Below, in pieces: positions 44,373-56,295 of a stretch of 64,000 nucleotides of DNA. The DNA is from Diphasiastrum complanatum (taxonomy: Eukaryota > Streptophyta > Lycopodiopsida > Lycopodiales > Lycopodiaceae), in the NCBI GenBank assembly GCA_029204225.1, contig CM055106.1:36244361-36308360 (forward strand), written 5' to 3'. Position 1 is the stretch's first letter; each line of letters starts with the position of its first letter. The notes under the pieces were generated by a model that saw only the letters and a program-made list of their open reading frames with translations, had not been told where the DNA came from and ran no database searches. The position numbers were made by a program, and so were the translations under genes.

Positions 44373-46170
44373 TGTTTTTCTATTTTTCTCTACAAAGCAA
44401 ACTAACTGCTTATGTGATTTTTTAAGTGAAATCAATTTTTTTACTATACTCTTCTTACTTTTATATGTACATTATTCTTCATTTTTGTTAAAACAAAAAC
44501 ATTATGATATTATACCACAAAGGCCTCATTGTAATAGTGAAATTGTCAGACTAAATTTTTTTATCTAATAATACGTTCTTTCTTTTTCTTGAGATTCAAA
44601 CAAATGCATTTATTTTAATTATTTTGCTAAAGATGTAACTATCGATAAGTCAAGTTATTGCGAAAAAAAAAAATTACGTTTTAAGTTGCAAGAACTTACA
44701 TTATCACAAAAGTAGTTAAAAAATTTAAAATTATAAAAGTATAATACATATTGAAATTTGAAATAAATAAAAATTGTGTATCAAATGATTTTGCCAACAA
44801 GTAAATGATCTTCATTCAATAATAATTTTTTGTAATGGATTTCATATTTTAATTACAAAATATATCCATTATTTTAAAATTTTGAATTTGGCAAAAATTC
44901 ACAATCAATATTCACAATAATCACAATTAGTATTCTAAAAACATTTTAGTAATCATGATCATTATTCTTGAGTATTCACTATCAATATTCACAAGTATTT
45001 CACGATCAATAGTCACAATAATCATAATCAATATTCACAACAATCACGATCAATATTCAAAATGTTCGCTTTTCAATATTCACAATCTTTGATAATCGTT
45101 GTTGACCATCAATCAGATAGCCTTTAGGACACATCTTTGAAAAGTCAATTAATTTCTATACATCTCGCAAAAGAAGAAATTAAATATAGTCTTAGAAATT
45201 ACAAAAACATAGTCAGTTGTCATAATTTTTCGTTTCAAACATGCGAGCACAATAAGAAGAAAATGCCACAACATTATGAAATCAAGCATGCATCAAGTAT
45301 AAAGTCGAGTACTCGCATATGTGATTATTACAATATGTATATTCACAGTCGAGCATGCAATAGCCATATAAATTTATTTGTTTTCTTTCATGCATGTAAG
45401 CTATGTTCTTTTTTTCATGTATGTAGGCTCACTTTCATGTTCGGTAACTGAACCCTCCACCAGAGTGTAAATTTATTTGTGAGATTGAAATATATTCATA
45501 TTCACAAATTTAATTTGAGAAATCAATAATGTTGTTAGGTAAATCTTAGAAAACACATGATGCAACAAAAAATGTCGAGGGCTCCGTATAAAACAAATAT
45601 ATAACATTCAAGAAACCTTTAAATACTTACCATCAAAGATGCCAAATTATAGACCAACGATAAAGCCATCCACCTTAGAGATTCTTGCACCAGAGAAATC
45701 TTCCATAGAAGTCCTTTTGTCACACAGACTTGAATGCCCATAACTGAATCACCCATCATTTGCTGAAATTTTTTTGAAAACATGAATTACAGTAAACGCA
45801 TATTAAAAACATGAAATAAGTAATGTTTGGAGAACAAAATTTGATCACAAAGCTGTAGGTACATACCTAGAATCATGTCATGGATAGAGTACACTTTAGA
45901 GGCCCACGTCGATTCTGTTTAGTTATATGTGTTTTAGGACAGGTCAACATAGAAATAATAGCATTTGACACCACTGCTCGAGAAGTTCGTCTTGGAGACA
46001 TTGCCATATAAGTAAACGTAAATGGTTTTCTGATTTAAATGTTTGATTGTTGGGCATTGATGTTCGGTCTTTTTCAATTAATCTCTTAATATGATAACTA
46101 AGGTTATCAATAAATTACAAGAGCGTCTCAGGAGGATGCACGATAGCATTCGAAGCAGTTGTCATATGGA
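44373..46170. other. no gene seen; AT-rich with degenerate ATTCACAATCA repeats
   Basis: Very AT-rich. From about 44895 to 45090 the phrase ATTCACAATCAAT or ATAATCACAATC recurs roughly ten times as an irregular tandem repeat. A 104-codon open frame at 45137-45451 shows no known domain. Confidence 0.55.
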
Positions 46171-46932
46171 TCATAAATGGCCTTCTTGTCTGTTTCCTAA
46201 CATATAGCTCTAACAGACAAGAGGGTCGATAATTCGATAATCTAAATCAAGAATTGAAGAACGCTTTGATATGTTACTATCGACATATGATTAAGGTGGC
46301 CAAGTCTATAATGCCAAGTCAATTATTTATTGATAGATGTTGAACTACTTAAAGCACAATCAGTCATAGAGTTACAATGACTAAGCCTATAGAGATATCT
46401 TTGTCTCTTTTCGAGTGCAAGCTTTCTCTTGCTTTTATCAAGAATTCAACATGAATTTATCTAAAACTCTATCCCATGTCCTAGACTTCTATGACTGTTT
46501 TTTATTGCCATCGAATTTTCTGATAAATTTCTTCTTCTGTTGTTTTCTTGTGTTCTTCTTTGAGAATAATGTCTGCGAGCCATTGATGGAGGACAAGGAC
46601 GCTCCATTCCTTCTTGTCTCCTCTTGCAGCAGCATGATTATGACTATGGACAATGCAATATCTAGAAATCATCATCACCCAGTTTCATATGAGGACGACG
46701 GGCTAGACAATAAGGTCATTACAACGTCAGAGTCTTCGATCACTGAACCTATTGTTGTCATATGCTCTAACAGAGTCTTGAAATGATTAATGTGATTCTG
46801 AACAGAATCACCTTCTAACATTATGAGTGAGAAGAACTTTCTCCTCAGTGTCAAAAATCCATGGGATATTGTGGAAGTATTGAATGGTATTAGATTAGTA
46901 GAACTCTGATTATAACAGAAGCTCTGATACCA
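46171..46932 (-). pseudogene. copia fragment H (gag and integrase zinc remnants) with primer site
   Basis: On the minus strand, 46850-46690 reads FFSLIMLEGDSVQNHINHFK and then LEHMTTIGSVIEDSDVVMTL, the UBN2-type gag pattern. Near 46320-46280 is TWHYRLGHLNHMSI, the first part of the integrase zinc domain. The primer site complement GCTCTGATACCA is at 46921-46932, and the presumed LTR starts TGTCGAAAAATC at 46933. This family differs from B, C, E and G in its shorter leader and gag sequence. Many stops. Confidence 0.65.
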
Positions 46933-47289
46933 TGTCGAAAAATCAGAGGTGTAGCAGAAGTGATATCAGATTGGTAGAGCATTGTGATAACAACAGTTCC
47001 AATATCAAATCTAAAACAGTGTGATAGCGACAAAAGTTGAGAACAGATAGTTTGCGGATCGGAAGTCTAGCAGTTACCAGCAAAATGATCAAGATGAATA
47101 AATATATAGTGATGCTCAATAGGACAAACTAGTAGTGGGACAAAAATGTATTCTTGATTGATTGGAAAAAATTGAGTACAATGGCTTGAAGCAAAAACGG
47201 CTTTAGCTGGTTGTTAAATAACTTGTTAGCCACTTAGCCACTACTAGAATACATCATACAGACTATGTTAAATTTGTTGATGCTATACA
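46933..47289 (-). mobile_element. possible LTR remnant of fragment H
   Basis: Starts TGTCGAAAAATCAG just after the primer site. The far end was not identified, and no second LTR was found. Confidence 0.35.
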
Positions 47290-47724
47290 TTGATGATTGT
47301 GCTGGAAAGTGAGTCCGTCCGCAGGGCTCCAACCCGAATGCTTGGTGATGGCAATCATGTTCAGAGATCACTGATGCGGAATGAAAGGCTGAATAGAGCC
47401 GACTTAGCAGGAGTAGCTACTGCTTCTCACTGCGGTCTAATTCTCTTCCAGGCCTCAGATTTGCTACTGCAAATCTGCTGTAGAATTCAAACTTGTAAAC
47501 AATAGATAATGTTGAATAAAACAACATCAAAAATCTATCTACTGATAGCATGCATTCAAGTATTACAGATCATATACATCACTGAACAAAACATTGAAAA
47601 AATGGCTTCTATATCTAAACTGAATTTACAATACAATTCTCGAGCGTTGTTTGTTTCCCAGATCGGCGCGTTGGCACAAGAGAGATGTTCTTTTCTCGCG
47701 AATAGTATGACTAGCTACTGCTAA
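47290..47724 (+). other. two short open frames, unrecognised
   Basis: Adjacent frames 47290-47505 and 47509-47724 (71 codons each) have no known motif. The second contains QIGALAQERCSFLANSM. They could be exonic or chance; base composition here is less AT-rich than the flanks. Confidence 0.15.
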
Positions 47725-48210
47725 TCTGTAAAATTGGAAAAGTTCTTAGATTTATTTTCTAAGTGTTTTAGACCTAGGATGAATTTTCTTCATGACCCCA
47801 AAATGCAGACTGTGCGAAACCTAGTTCAAAATGCACAGTTGCAAAAAGACAGCAAAGGAAAAACTAAGGAAAAATGCTAAGGCTTTGAAAGATACAAACT
47901 CTTGGTTTCTTCAGCTCCCTCTCAAAGCTGGTATTTTTCTGATTCCTAAGCTTGCGTGTTGCACAGATTAAGTTACAAGTCCAAGATTGCAATGCAAACT
48001 TAATATTAGTTGACCGTGTGTAGTACAAAAATCAATCACTTGTATTAGAAAAGCATTTCGCACTTGCCATTGTTTTATTTAGTTTTGTTTGCTCAAAGAC
48101 AATAGCCATGTGGCATATTGTGAATCGTACATTTGCATTAAAATGGAAGGTTAAGTTTAAATTAACCAATGGTATAGAGGAAAGGTTTGTGTATGTGACT
48201 TTCTATGTGG

Positions 48211-49234
<1,024 letters not shown>

Positions 49235-49401
49235 ACCTCACTATACCCCTTTTATCTCTCTCCATAGAACACCTCACTATGGCTATTTCTCATCCCAAAA
49301 CTTACTGTCACGATTGTTTTGCGATACATCTTTATCTGGTATCAACTACTATTTATGGTCTTATGCAAATCATAAACATGATATATACAAGATGGTTTGC
49401 C

Positions 49402-49479
49402 GCTAAACTATTCTTAACTAATGTCCCACGATCATCTCCTGCTAAACTATTCCTAACTAATGTCCCACGATCATCTGCT
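49402..49479 (+). repeat. 39-bp tandem duplication
   Basis: Two copies starting GCTAAACTATTC at 49402 and 49441 with three or fewer mismatches. As the period is a multiple of three, an open frame here gains a 13-residue repeat (AKLFLTNVPRSS). No further protein evidence. Confidence 0.9.
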
Positions 49480-49675
49480 GCATCGCTAAAAGATTCACTA
49501 ACTTTTTGGTCATTTTCCAAAATATGTTCCCACTATTTTGACCAATTCGAGCTCAACACGGAGAAGTATACACACCACCGGCATTTGTGCACGACATTTG
49601 TCTCGTCACATCAACATGTTTAAACACATGTTGATCAACACGTGTGTAAATTTTTTGTCAGCCGATATGACATGT

Positions 49676-49962
<287 letters not shown>

Positions 49963-50289
49963 GCTCCGTATTCTTAGGCATTAACTGGCATTTTGCTGCA
50001 TTTCTTTTCTTGCTGTTATTTTTTAGGTATTAGTTATTGTGCATGAATTTTCCTTGCAATGAAGCTAATTTTGTAGCTTTGAACTTTATTTAAATTTTTT
50101 TCAAATAAGCTTCAAATTTCATAATAATCAACCAAGTGTCAAACCTTTAATAGATGTTCAGGTCTTTCGACAATTGTTCCAATTTTTTTGCAACAATTGT
50201 TCGAATTTCATACTCTTCAAGTCTCTATCAGATTTTAATTGTGCGAACTTCTCGTGTTATTCTATAGAATGTGTGAGCTTTCGTGTCAT

Positions 50290-50602
50290 TATGTGGGGGG
50301 GAAGGCCCTGCCCGAGGGCCTTCCGTGCTGGGAGGGCAGGAGCCCGAAGGTAGGGCCTGAACTGCACAGAAGGCCCGAGGGCTGCGGCCTTCCCCTGCGT
50401 AATGCTCAGTGCAAATGGTGGAGATTCCTGCAGAATGGATCACTGAGCCAGCTGTCAGAGTAATCATTCTGGCAAAACTTGCTAGTAATCCAGCTGCCAC
50501 AATAGGCATTCCAGATTGTGGCATTAAGAACTGTGTGCTTGAGAATTCTATGGAAGGAGGTGCCTCCAAAATACACACAAACTCTGAGCACTGAGCATTA
50601 CG
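50290..50602. other. GC-rich patch with hairpins and a 15-bp inverted repeat
   Basis: A local GC-rich block in AT-rich surroundings. A perfect hairpin is GGAAGGCCCT-GCCCG-AGGGCCTTCC at 50300-50324. The sequence CGTAATGCTCAGTGC (about 50398) recurs as an exact inverted copy at about 50588-50602, enclosing about 175 bases. Open frames on both strands show no known domain. It could be a small inverted-repeat transposon or a promoter island. Confidence 0.5.
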
Positions 50603-51292
50603 TAGACTGTTAAAATTTTCGAGTACTTCTGCAGACCTTAAAAAATAACAAAAAAATGAAAACTATACAAAAACAAGCAAGAATTTTCTAGATTTTCATG
50701 ACTAATGAAAATGAATCAAAAGACTTACGGTGACTTGCGCTTTGACATTTGCGAGTGGGGGTGTTATTTCAACAAAAGTGCAACAATGTTTTTAGTGTTG
50801 TTGTTGGGCAATTTTAATACAAGAGATCAATTCCAAAGGAAGAAGTGCAGACATGATTAACACTACAACGTCATGCTATTATGAGAGTAGCAACAAACTA
50901 ATGGTTTGATCCAAAGTTTGGTTTACTCGCCACATCGTACTTCCTATGCAATAAGGATTTTCCAAGTCTTTAGAGAAATTCCCAAAGAAAAATGTGTCGG
51001 TCATCCTAGATCATGATTCCCTACTCACAACAATCATTTTTGGGGTTCATCTAGATTTTTTACATTAGTACAGCTAATTGGGTCTAGCCCGCCTTCAACG
51101 TTCATTGGCTATTTCGGTTTCATATCCAATTCTAGGATCTCTTCCAGTACTTTTTGAAAGATATGTCAAATCCTAGGGAGAATAAAGGTAAAGGACAAAA
51201 ATCCCTAGACATAGGTCCATGTATCTATTGGTAGCTACACTCATTTGTCTCCAATTTAATATATTAATCAACACATAGACTTTCAAAGGACT
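50603..51292. other. no gene seen
   Basis: AT-rich sequence; nothing recognised. Confidence 0.45.
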
Positions 51293-52197
51293 CTACATTT
51301 CCGGAGGGGATATACCGAGTCCTTGGGAGATATTTTTTTTGGAATTCCAAAATTCCTCCTCTATAGGCAAAGTTTTTTCATAGGCTTTAGATTTTTCAAT
51401 CATGGCCTCCAAGGCCTCATTGCTAGATTTCCAATTGCCATCTTTATCATAGTCTATCTCACTTTCAAGGTCATCATATGTGTAATCAACAATGTCAAAA
51501 AAATTTGATAGATTTTGTGCAAAAATTGGGAGGATTTCATCCTCTCTCAAATTTTAAAACATCTTCGATATTATTAAATGAAATATAACTCTCATTATTT
51601 ACAAAATATATGGGAATATCGAGTAGAGTTAATTGATTAACAGGAGATGCAGATGGATGAAAATCAAAGAGGATTATAGAACAAGAGAGAGTTTTCTGAT
51701 AATCTGAAGCCGTAGATACTTCAGCTTCAATCCCTCTATCAGTATCTGTATCATCTAAATCAACTGGAGCATATGCAGATGCTTCAATCATTGGAACAAT
51801 AGAAGATTCAACAAATCTGAAATTTTAGTAGATATGTAAAAGAAAAAAGCCATTCCTTTTATTAGAAGACGACATATTCTTTTGTGGATACCACAATATA
51901 TATTTCTTTTGAAATGATCATGCAGGTTAGAGTACTTTTTATTGTGATTATGCTTAGAGGATGGTTGGGAATAAACAAGGTCTTGAAAATGAACAAAACA
52001 AAAACTATCTATATCCTGAACATGAGTACTAATAATTTGAGAAAAAATATCAAGAAGAGAAAGTAAATTATAACGATTCTCATAAACTAGCTTATCGATA
52101 TTGAAAGGTGCAAAAAAATACTGAAAAAATAATCTAATTTTTTAGATGGAATGTCATTGGCATTCAAAAAATCTAGAAGTTTGTCATATGAGGACAT
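51293..52197 (-). CDS. unrecognised 'LDYF' gene, copy 2 (frame breaks)
   Basis: The minus-strand ATG at 52197 starts MSSYDKLLDFLNANDIPSKK and LDYFFSIF, aligning with FLSEFGITENLDYFHNLF of copy 1. A one-base frame change near 52120 leads to VYENRYNLLSLLDIFSQI and DSFCFVHFQDLV, parallel to DICFLHRF in copy 1. After a possible acceptor TTTCAG (about 51827) comes VESSIVPMIEASAYAPVDLD, IYFVNNESYISFNNIEDVL, then a further frame change near 51540 and an acidic segment (DIVDYTYDDLESEIDYDKDG). The gene diverges from the H3-like copy B at 53975. No known domain. Confidence 0.45.
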
Positions 52198-52221
52198 GGA
52201 GGAACTAGCTATATTGAACCT

Positions 52222-52413
52222 GATATCGGTTCAACGCAATTGAATGATTTCGGTCAAGGACTGAACAACAGTGCATGCGTTGATCCGATATCGTTTTGAC
52301 AAGACTGAAATTTTTTGGACGAGCACACGTCAAAAGAGGCTGATATCGTTTATGCGCGCCTGAATGAATCCGACCGTGCACTGTAGGCGAAGGTGCACGT
52401 CGATTCGATATCG
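52222..52413. repeat. GATATCG repeats, 120-bp dimer upstream of LDYF copy 2
   Basis: GATATCG occurs at 52222, 52287, 52342 and 52407, i.e. two units 120 bases apart with sites spaced 65, 55 and 65. Units share CTGATATCG followed by GCG-rich and TGAATGA-type stretches. It lies just upstream of the minus-strand start at 52197, so a promoter role is likely but inferred. Confidence 0.7.
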
Positions 52414-52959
52414 TGAGAGAGAAAGAAAACAAAAAGACGGAGTTCAGAATAAAAGATCACGGAATCGAAATATTGATCACAGCCATACATTTGTCAAATA
52501 GTGAATTGAGGACTGCGGCCTATATTTATCCACTAATCAGAGTGAGACATATTTGTACCTCCACCGAAATACATTAGATAGTCTATCACTAGATTCTCCG
52601 AATCATCATTAGCACTGATCCTAAGATTTGTGCCTACACCAGAATACATTAAATAGTCTATCACTACTCTCTCCGAATCATCATTAGCCCTGACCATAAA
52701 ATTCTCCGATATCATAAAACAAATATTAAAAATATTAAATGGACATCATTGAAAAACGTGTATGAGAGCAATTATTACAGACTCTCGTCCTATTTAAGCA
52801 TCGTAAAGACGAATTTTTTTTTTTTGAGATAATTTTTCATTCAGTAAGACGGAACATTTTAAAAGAGCCAATATCTCGATCCACACGAGAGGAGAAGTGC
52901 TTCACCGGAACAGATCAAATAGTGCGCGTTGATGAGATACTCCAATATGGCGAATTGGT

Positions 52960-53450
52960 TATCGGATCAACGCGCTCATCACAAAAAAAAAAAAATTCAA
53001 CTTGGACTTTGTACTGTGATTCGCTATTAGAATGCATTATGAATAATCAAAGCTTGCTTCTGGAGATTCCACATACATCCAAAGCTAAAAGTTTGTCAAA
53101 GCAAGCTTTGATGGTTCATAATGCATCACAATATACTTTCAGTGTGTCTCAGATATCAGATCAGCGCGTCTGGTAGAAGAAAAAAAAATTTCACTTGGAC
53201 TATGCACGTCGAATCGTTATTGCAGGAAAAAAAGATTTTTGAAAATTGTCAAAATTATTGGATTGTATTTAAAATGATCAAAGCTTGCTTTAAAAGATTC
53301 TTCATACAGTCCAAAGCTAAATAGAGTCTATCGAGGCAGCTTTGATCATTCATAGTGCCCTCCAATATCGGTTCAGCTCATGAGAATAACCTCTCTAGTT
53401 TACACATGCAGTATATGTGCATCGATTTGCTATTGGATGAAATAATGGTC
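52960..53450. repeat. about 200-bp tandem repeats upstream of H3-like copy B
   Basis: Units begin TATCGGATCAACGCG (52960), TATCAGATCAGCGCG (53154) and TATCGGTTCAGC (53366). The first two share an A-rich run, CACTTGGACT or CAACTTGGACT, ATCAAAGCTTGCTT, and TCCAAAGCTAAA in the same order; the third is partial. Related TATCGG motifs recur at about 53877 and 53909, close to the H3-like start. The phrase GATTCGCTATT(G/A)GA also recurs near 53020, 53435 and 53957. Confidence 0.75.
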
Positions 53451-53974
53451 ATTGTAATTTTTCGAAATTATGATGATTGGATATTAAAGAAGGTTAGATG
53501 TTCATAGCATAACCTTGTCAATTTCAGAAATTAATTGTAGATGTGACCATACGTTTCCATATTTACATTACCATGAGTTTTCATCATTACGGTCGTCATT
53601 AGCCATATCGACTAATCATTTTAATAATCGATGGATATTTAATTGGATTTGATTGACAAGTCTCTGAATATCTCGAAGTAATGATCACTGTAGTTCTAGC
53701 CTCTAAATTTTAAACCATCATTATGCAATCATTTTAGATTTGTACTACATGTACAAATGGACTACGCTTAAATTTTTTTTGCCTAAAGTTCCTATCATTC
53801 TCTACCTCCATGCGGTATCGATTTAGCACGCCTACTTGTTTGTTTTTACTCATGCGCGCCCATCCGCTCTCAGATATCGGTTTGGTTTTGGTTCAAGTAT
53901 CGGTTCGACGCGTTCAACCTGAATTCTGATCTTATGTCCACCTTGCTCGCGCGCTGATTCGCTATTGGATAGTA

Positions 53975-54447
53975 ATGGCGCGGACTAAGCAAACATCATG
54001 AATCCACCCTGGTGGAATCCCAATCATAGGAGGAGGTCAGAGAAATCTTCCACCACTGTCTTGTCCACCACCACCTCTCCTAGGTCAAGGGGCATATGAA
54101 AAGACCCTCCCTGGCTGAAGGATATTCGAAAGCTATAGAAGACCAATAATCTTTTGATTCCAAAAGCTCACATACAAAGATCCATTAGATAGGTTACAAG
54201 AAGTCTATCTGTAGATGTGAGATGGACTGTATCGACAATTGAGGCATTGCACACTGCATATGAGGATTTCCAAGTGAAATTTTTTTCAAATAGTGTTGTT
54301 GCAGCTGTCCATGCCAAGAGAGTGACAATCATGCCCAAGGAATTCATCGTTATGTTCAAGGTACGGGACACATATGACAAATTTGTTGAGTACTTCAGAC
54401 CAGCCCCGTCCTCTCCTCGAAAACAAGATACAGAGAAAAACAAATGA
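53975..54447 (+). pseudogene. divergent histone H3-like protein, copy B (stops and one frameshift)
   Basis: The ATG at 53975 starts MARTKQTS followed by TGA; the first seven residues are the exact H3 N terminus. In the +1 frame from 53998 a basic Ser/Thr-rich tail follows (HRRRSEKSSTTVLSTTTSPR). Then come PPWLKDIRKL-stop-KTNNLL, IPKAHIQRSIR-stop-VTRS, VRWTVSTIEALHTAYEDFQV and VAAVHAKRVTIMPKEF. The fold aligns with H3 without gaps from the alpha-N helix to alpha-3. The two TAG codons lie where H3 has Gln and Glu. The VRWT at the start of alpha-2 recalls centromeric H3 variants, but loop 1 has canonical length. WLKDIRK parallels WLSEIRK of copy A. It is a pseudogene as read. Confidence 0.75.
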
Positions 54448-54800
54448 AAGCAATCTCAACCATCCCGACTTGCTTTTTGAGTAAAGAGCGGGAGTGTTTC
54501 AAAGAAGAAGAGGTATCATGAAAACCCCCTAATAAAGCAAGAGATTTTTCAAAGCCTTCTCCTCTGCATGAGATTCTAACGGCTCGACAATCTCCTCCTA
54601 AGTCTCCTTCTTCTCTTCCTTGATGTCAATCTCCATCTTCTCCTCCTAAATTTTTCTCTCCTAATAAATCTCCTCCTCCATCAAAATCTCAGTCTCCTCT
54701 TACCCTCACAAATATTAGTTTCCCTCCTCCAGTTTCAAAAAAGGATTTAGATGATTTTGTAAATTCAAAGGTCGAATCAAGTTTGAATGACAATTCTTTG
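54448..54800 (+). CDS. Ser/Pro-rich open stretch after H3-like copy B
   Basis: In another frame from about 54528 the sequence reads KARDFSKPSPLHEILTARQS, PPKSPSSLP, a stop, SPSSPPKFFSPNKSPPPSKS, and LTNISFPPPVSKKDLDDFVN. The repeated SPxK/SPP pattern resembles basic DNA-binding tails in composition only. It may be a C-terminal extension of the H3-like protein, as at 23.2-23.5 kb, or a separate exon. No known domain. Confidence 0.3.
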
Positions 54801-54913
54801 AGTGGCTTGACTCTGATTACCTTCTGGGTTTCAGTATTCGGTAAAAGCGCCAGTTGTAAGGCCACTTCAAAATTTTTAAGTTGGCACATAGCTGAGGATC
54901 GTATACCGGGACG

Positions 54914-54987
54914 CCAGCGGTATGCCATCGGGACCATTCGGTCCGTGGCACCAGCGGTATGCTGTCAGGACCATTTGGTCCAGGAAC
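54914..54987. repeat. 37-bp tandem duplication
   Basis: CCAGCGGTATGC starts at 54914 and 54951; both units contain GGACCATT(C/T)GGTCC, a near-palindrome. Confidence 0.85.
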
Positions 54988-55225
54988 TGGTTGTCTCCAT
55001 ATCTATCGTGGCTTGTGGTTCTGTCCTATACTTCGCTTTACCAGACTCTATGTGACTATAATAGGACTCGATACTATAGTACATGGCCTTGAATTGGAGA
55101 CTTAGCACCAGAAGCTGATAACGAGTTGTGGTTGGTATACGATATGCAATGCCAAATTCTTTGTTAATTGGCTTGCACTATAAGATGAACTTTCTAATAT
55201 GGAAGAGGTAATCTATACCTGATAA

Positions 55226-55356
55226 TGCCTAATAACTAATATTCAATTAATAACAATTAGTTGTGTTTTTGTTTTTTTTCATAATCACATTCCTAATAGC
55301 ATTCCTAATAACTAATCTTTGATTAATAACATTTAACTGTGTTTTTGTTTTTGTCA
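55226..55356. repeat. duplicated AT-rich intron-like segment, about 79-bp offset
   Basis: TAATAACTAAT...GTGTTTTTGTTTTT occurs at about 55228 and 55307. The second ends in TTTTTGTCAG, a good 3' splice site just before the coding-like segment at 55357. Confidence 0.6.
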
Positions 55357-56246
55357 GTTTAAATGCCCGAAGGTCTCCCCAATGGAGATAATGCACTTCA
55401 AGCAGGAGACCATAAAACTTGTGATCGAAAATTCATATTCAATTGCAGTGGCAAAGTGTTCTCCACCCAAGCTACTTCCAACTGGAGAAATGGATTTAGA
55501 GATCATAGATTAGCATGACTCACAACTTGGGGAATGATTCTCAAGTTGATACTGATAAAAAGTTGGTCTTGATGTGGATGAGACACATGCACAAATCTTT
55601 TTTATAGAAATATATTTATAGTTTTCTGTGGTTGTTTTTACATGTTTATTTTCTTGTTATTAATTCAGATTATTATTGATTCATCTTCAATTACTATGGT
55701 GTTCCTACATGTTTGTTTTTCATAGCCTTGGTCTGCCTTGCCTTTACCATGGTTTTTTTGGATAAGTTTAGAAGGTGATCTCAATGAATTTTTGCCACAA
55801 CCAATCCAAACATGCGACATATGTTCACACAGATTTGTTATGGTAAAGCTTCACTGAGATCATCTTCTAAACAAGGGCAAGCGTCGATTCACTATCTGAT
55901 TGTAGTAGTCACTAGAGTTCAAGTGCCCAAAGATCTCCCCAATTCAGATAATGCATTTCTTGCAGGAGACAATGAATCTTGTTATCGAAAACTCATATTA
56001 TCCAGTTGCAATTACATTGTATTCTGCACCATGGAAATGGAGATCATAGAAATGAAAGAGCCTCATAGAAAAAGTGATTCATATATTTTAAAAAATGATG
56101 TATACAAAAAATTGTATTACATAATAAAAAACTCCATTGTTCATAATCTATGGATCTTCAATCTCGATGGATGTTCCAATGTCTTTGCATTTTATATGCT
56201 CTTCCTGCCTTACTCTTACCTGCACAAGAGAAATCATTTTAGTTAA
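55357..56246 (+). CDS. unrecognised coding-like region with an internal direct duplication
   Basis: Segments at 55357-55515 and 55917-56055 are diverged direct copies. In the same frame they read MPEGLPNGDNALQAGDHKTC and VPKDLPNSDNAFLAGDNESC, each followed by RK(F/L)I and a further Cys. The second lies within a 144-codon frame (55812-56246). Between them, near 55812, CDICSHRFVMVKLH resembles half of a C2H2 zinc finger with a stop after it. The duplication with amino-acid similarity hints at a gene with repeated modules, but no family was recognised. Confidence 0.3.
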
Positions 56247-56295
56247 TATACTTTTTGAAATTGATTCACTTAGAATAAAAAAAGAAGAAATATTT

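Noticed and set aside
50228-50594. Protein genes in the GC-rich block
   Set aside because: Open frames occur on both strands and several phases, as expected from GC-rich sequence; none shows a known domain.
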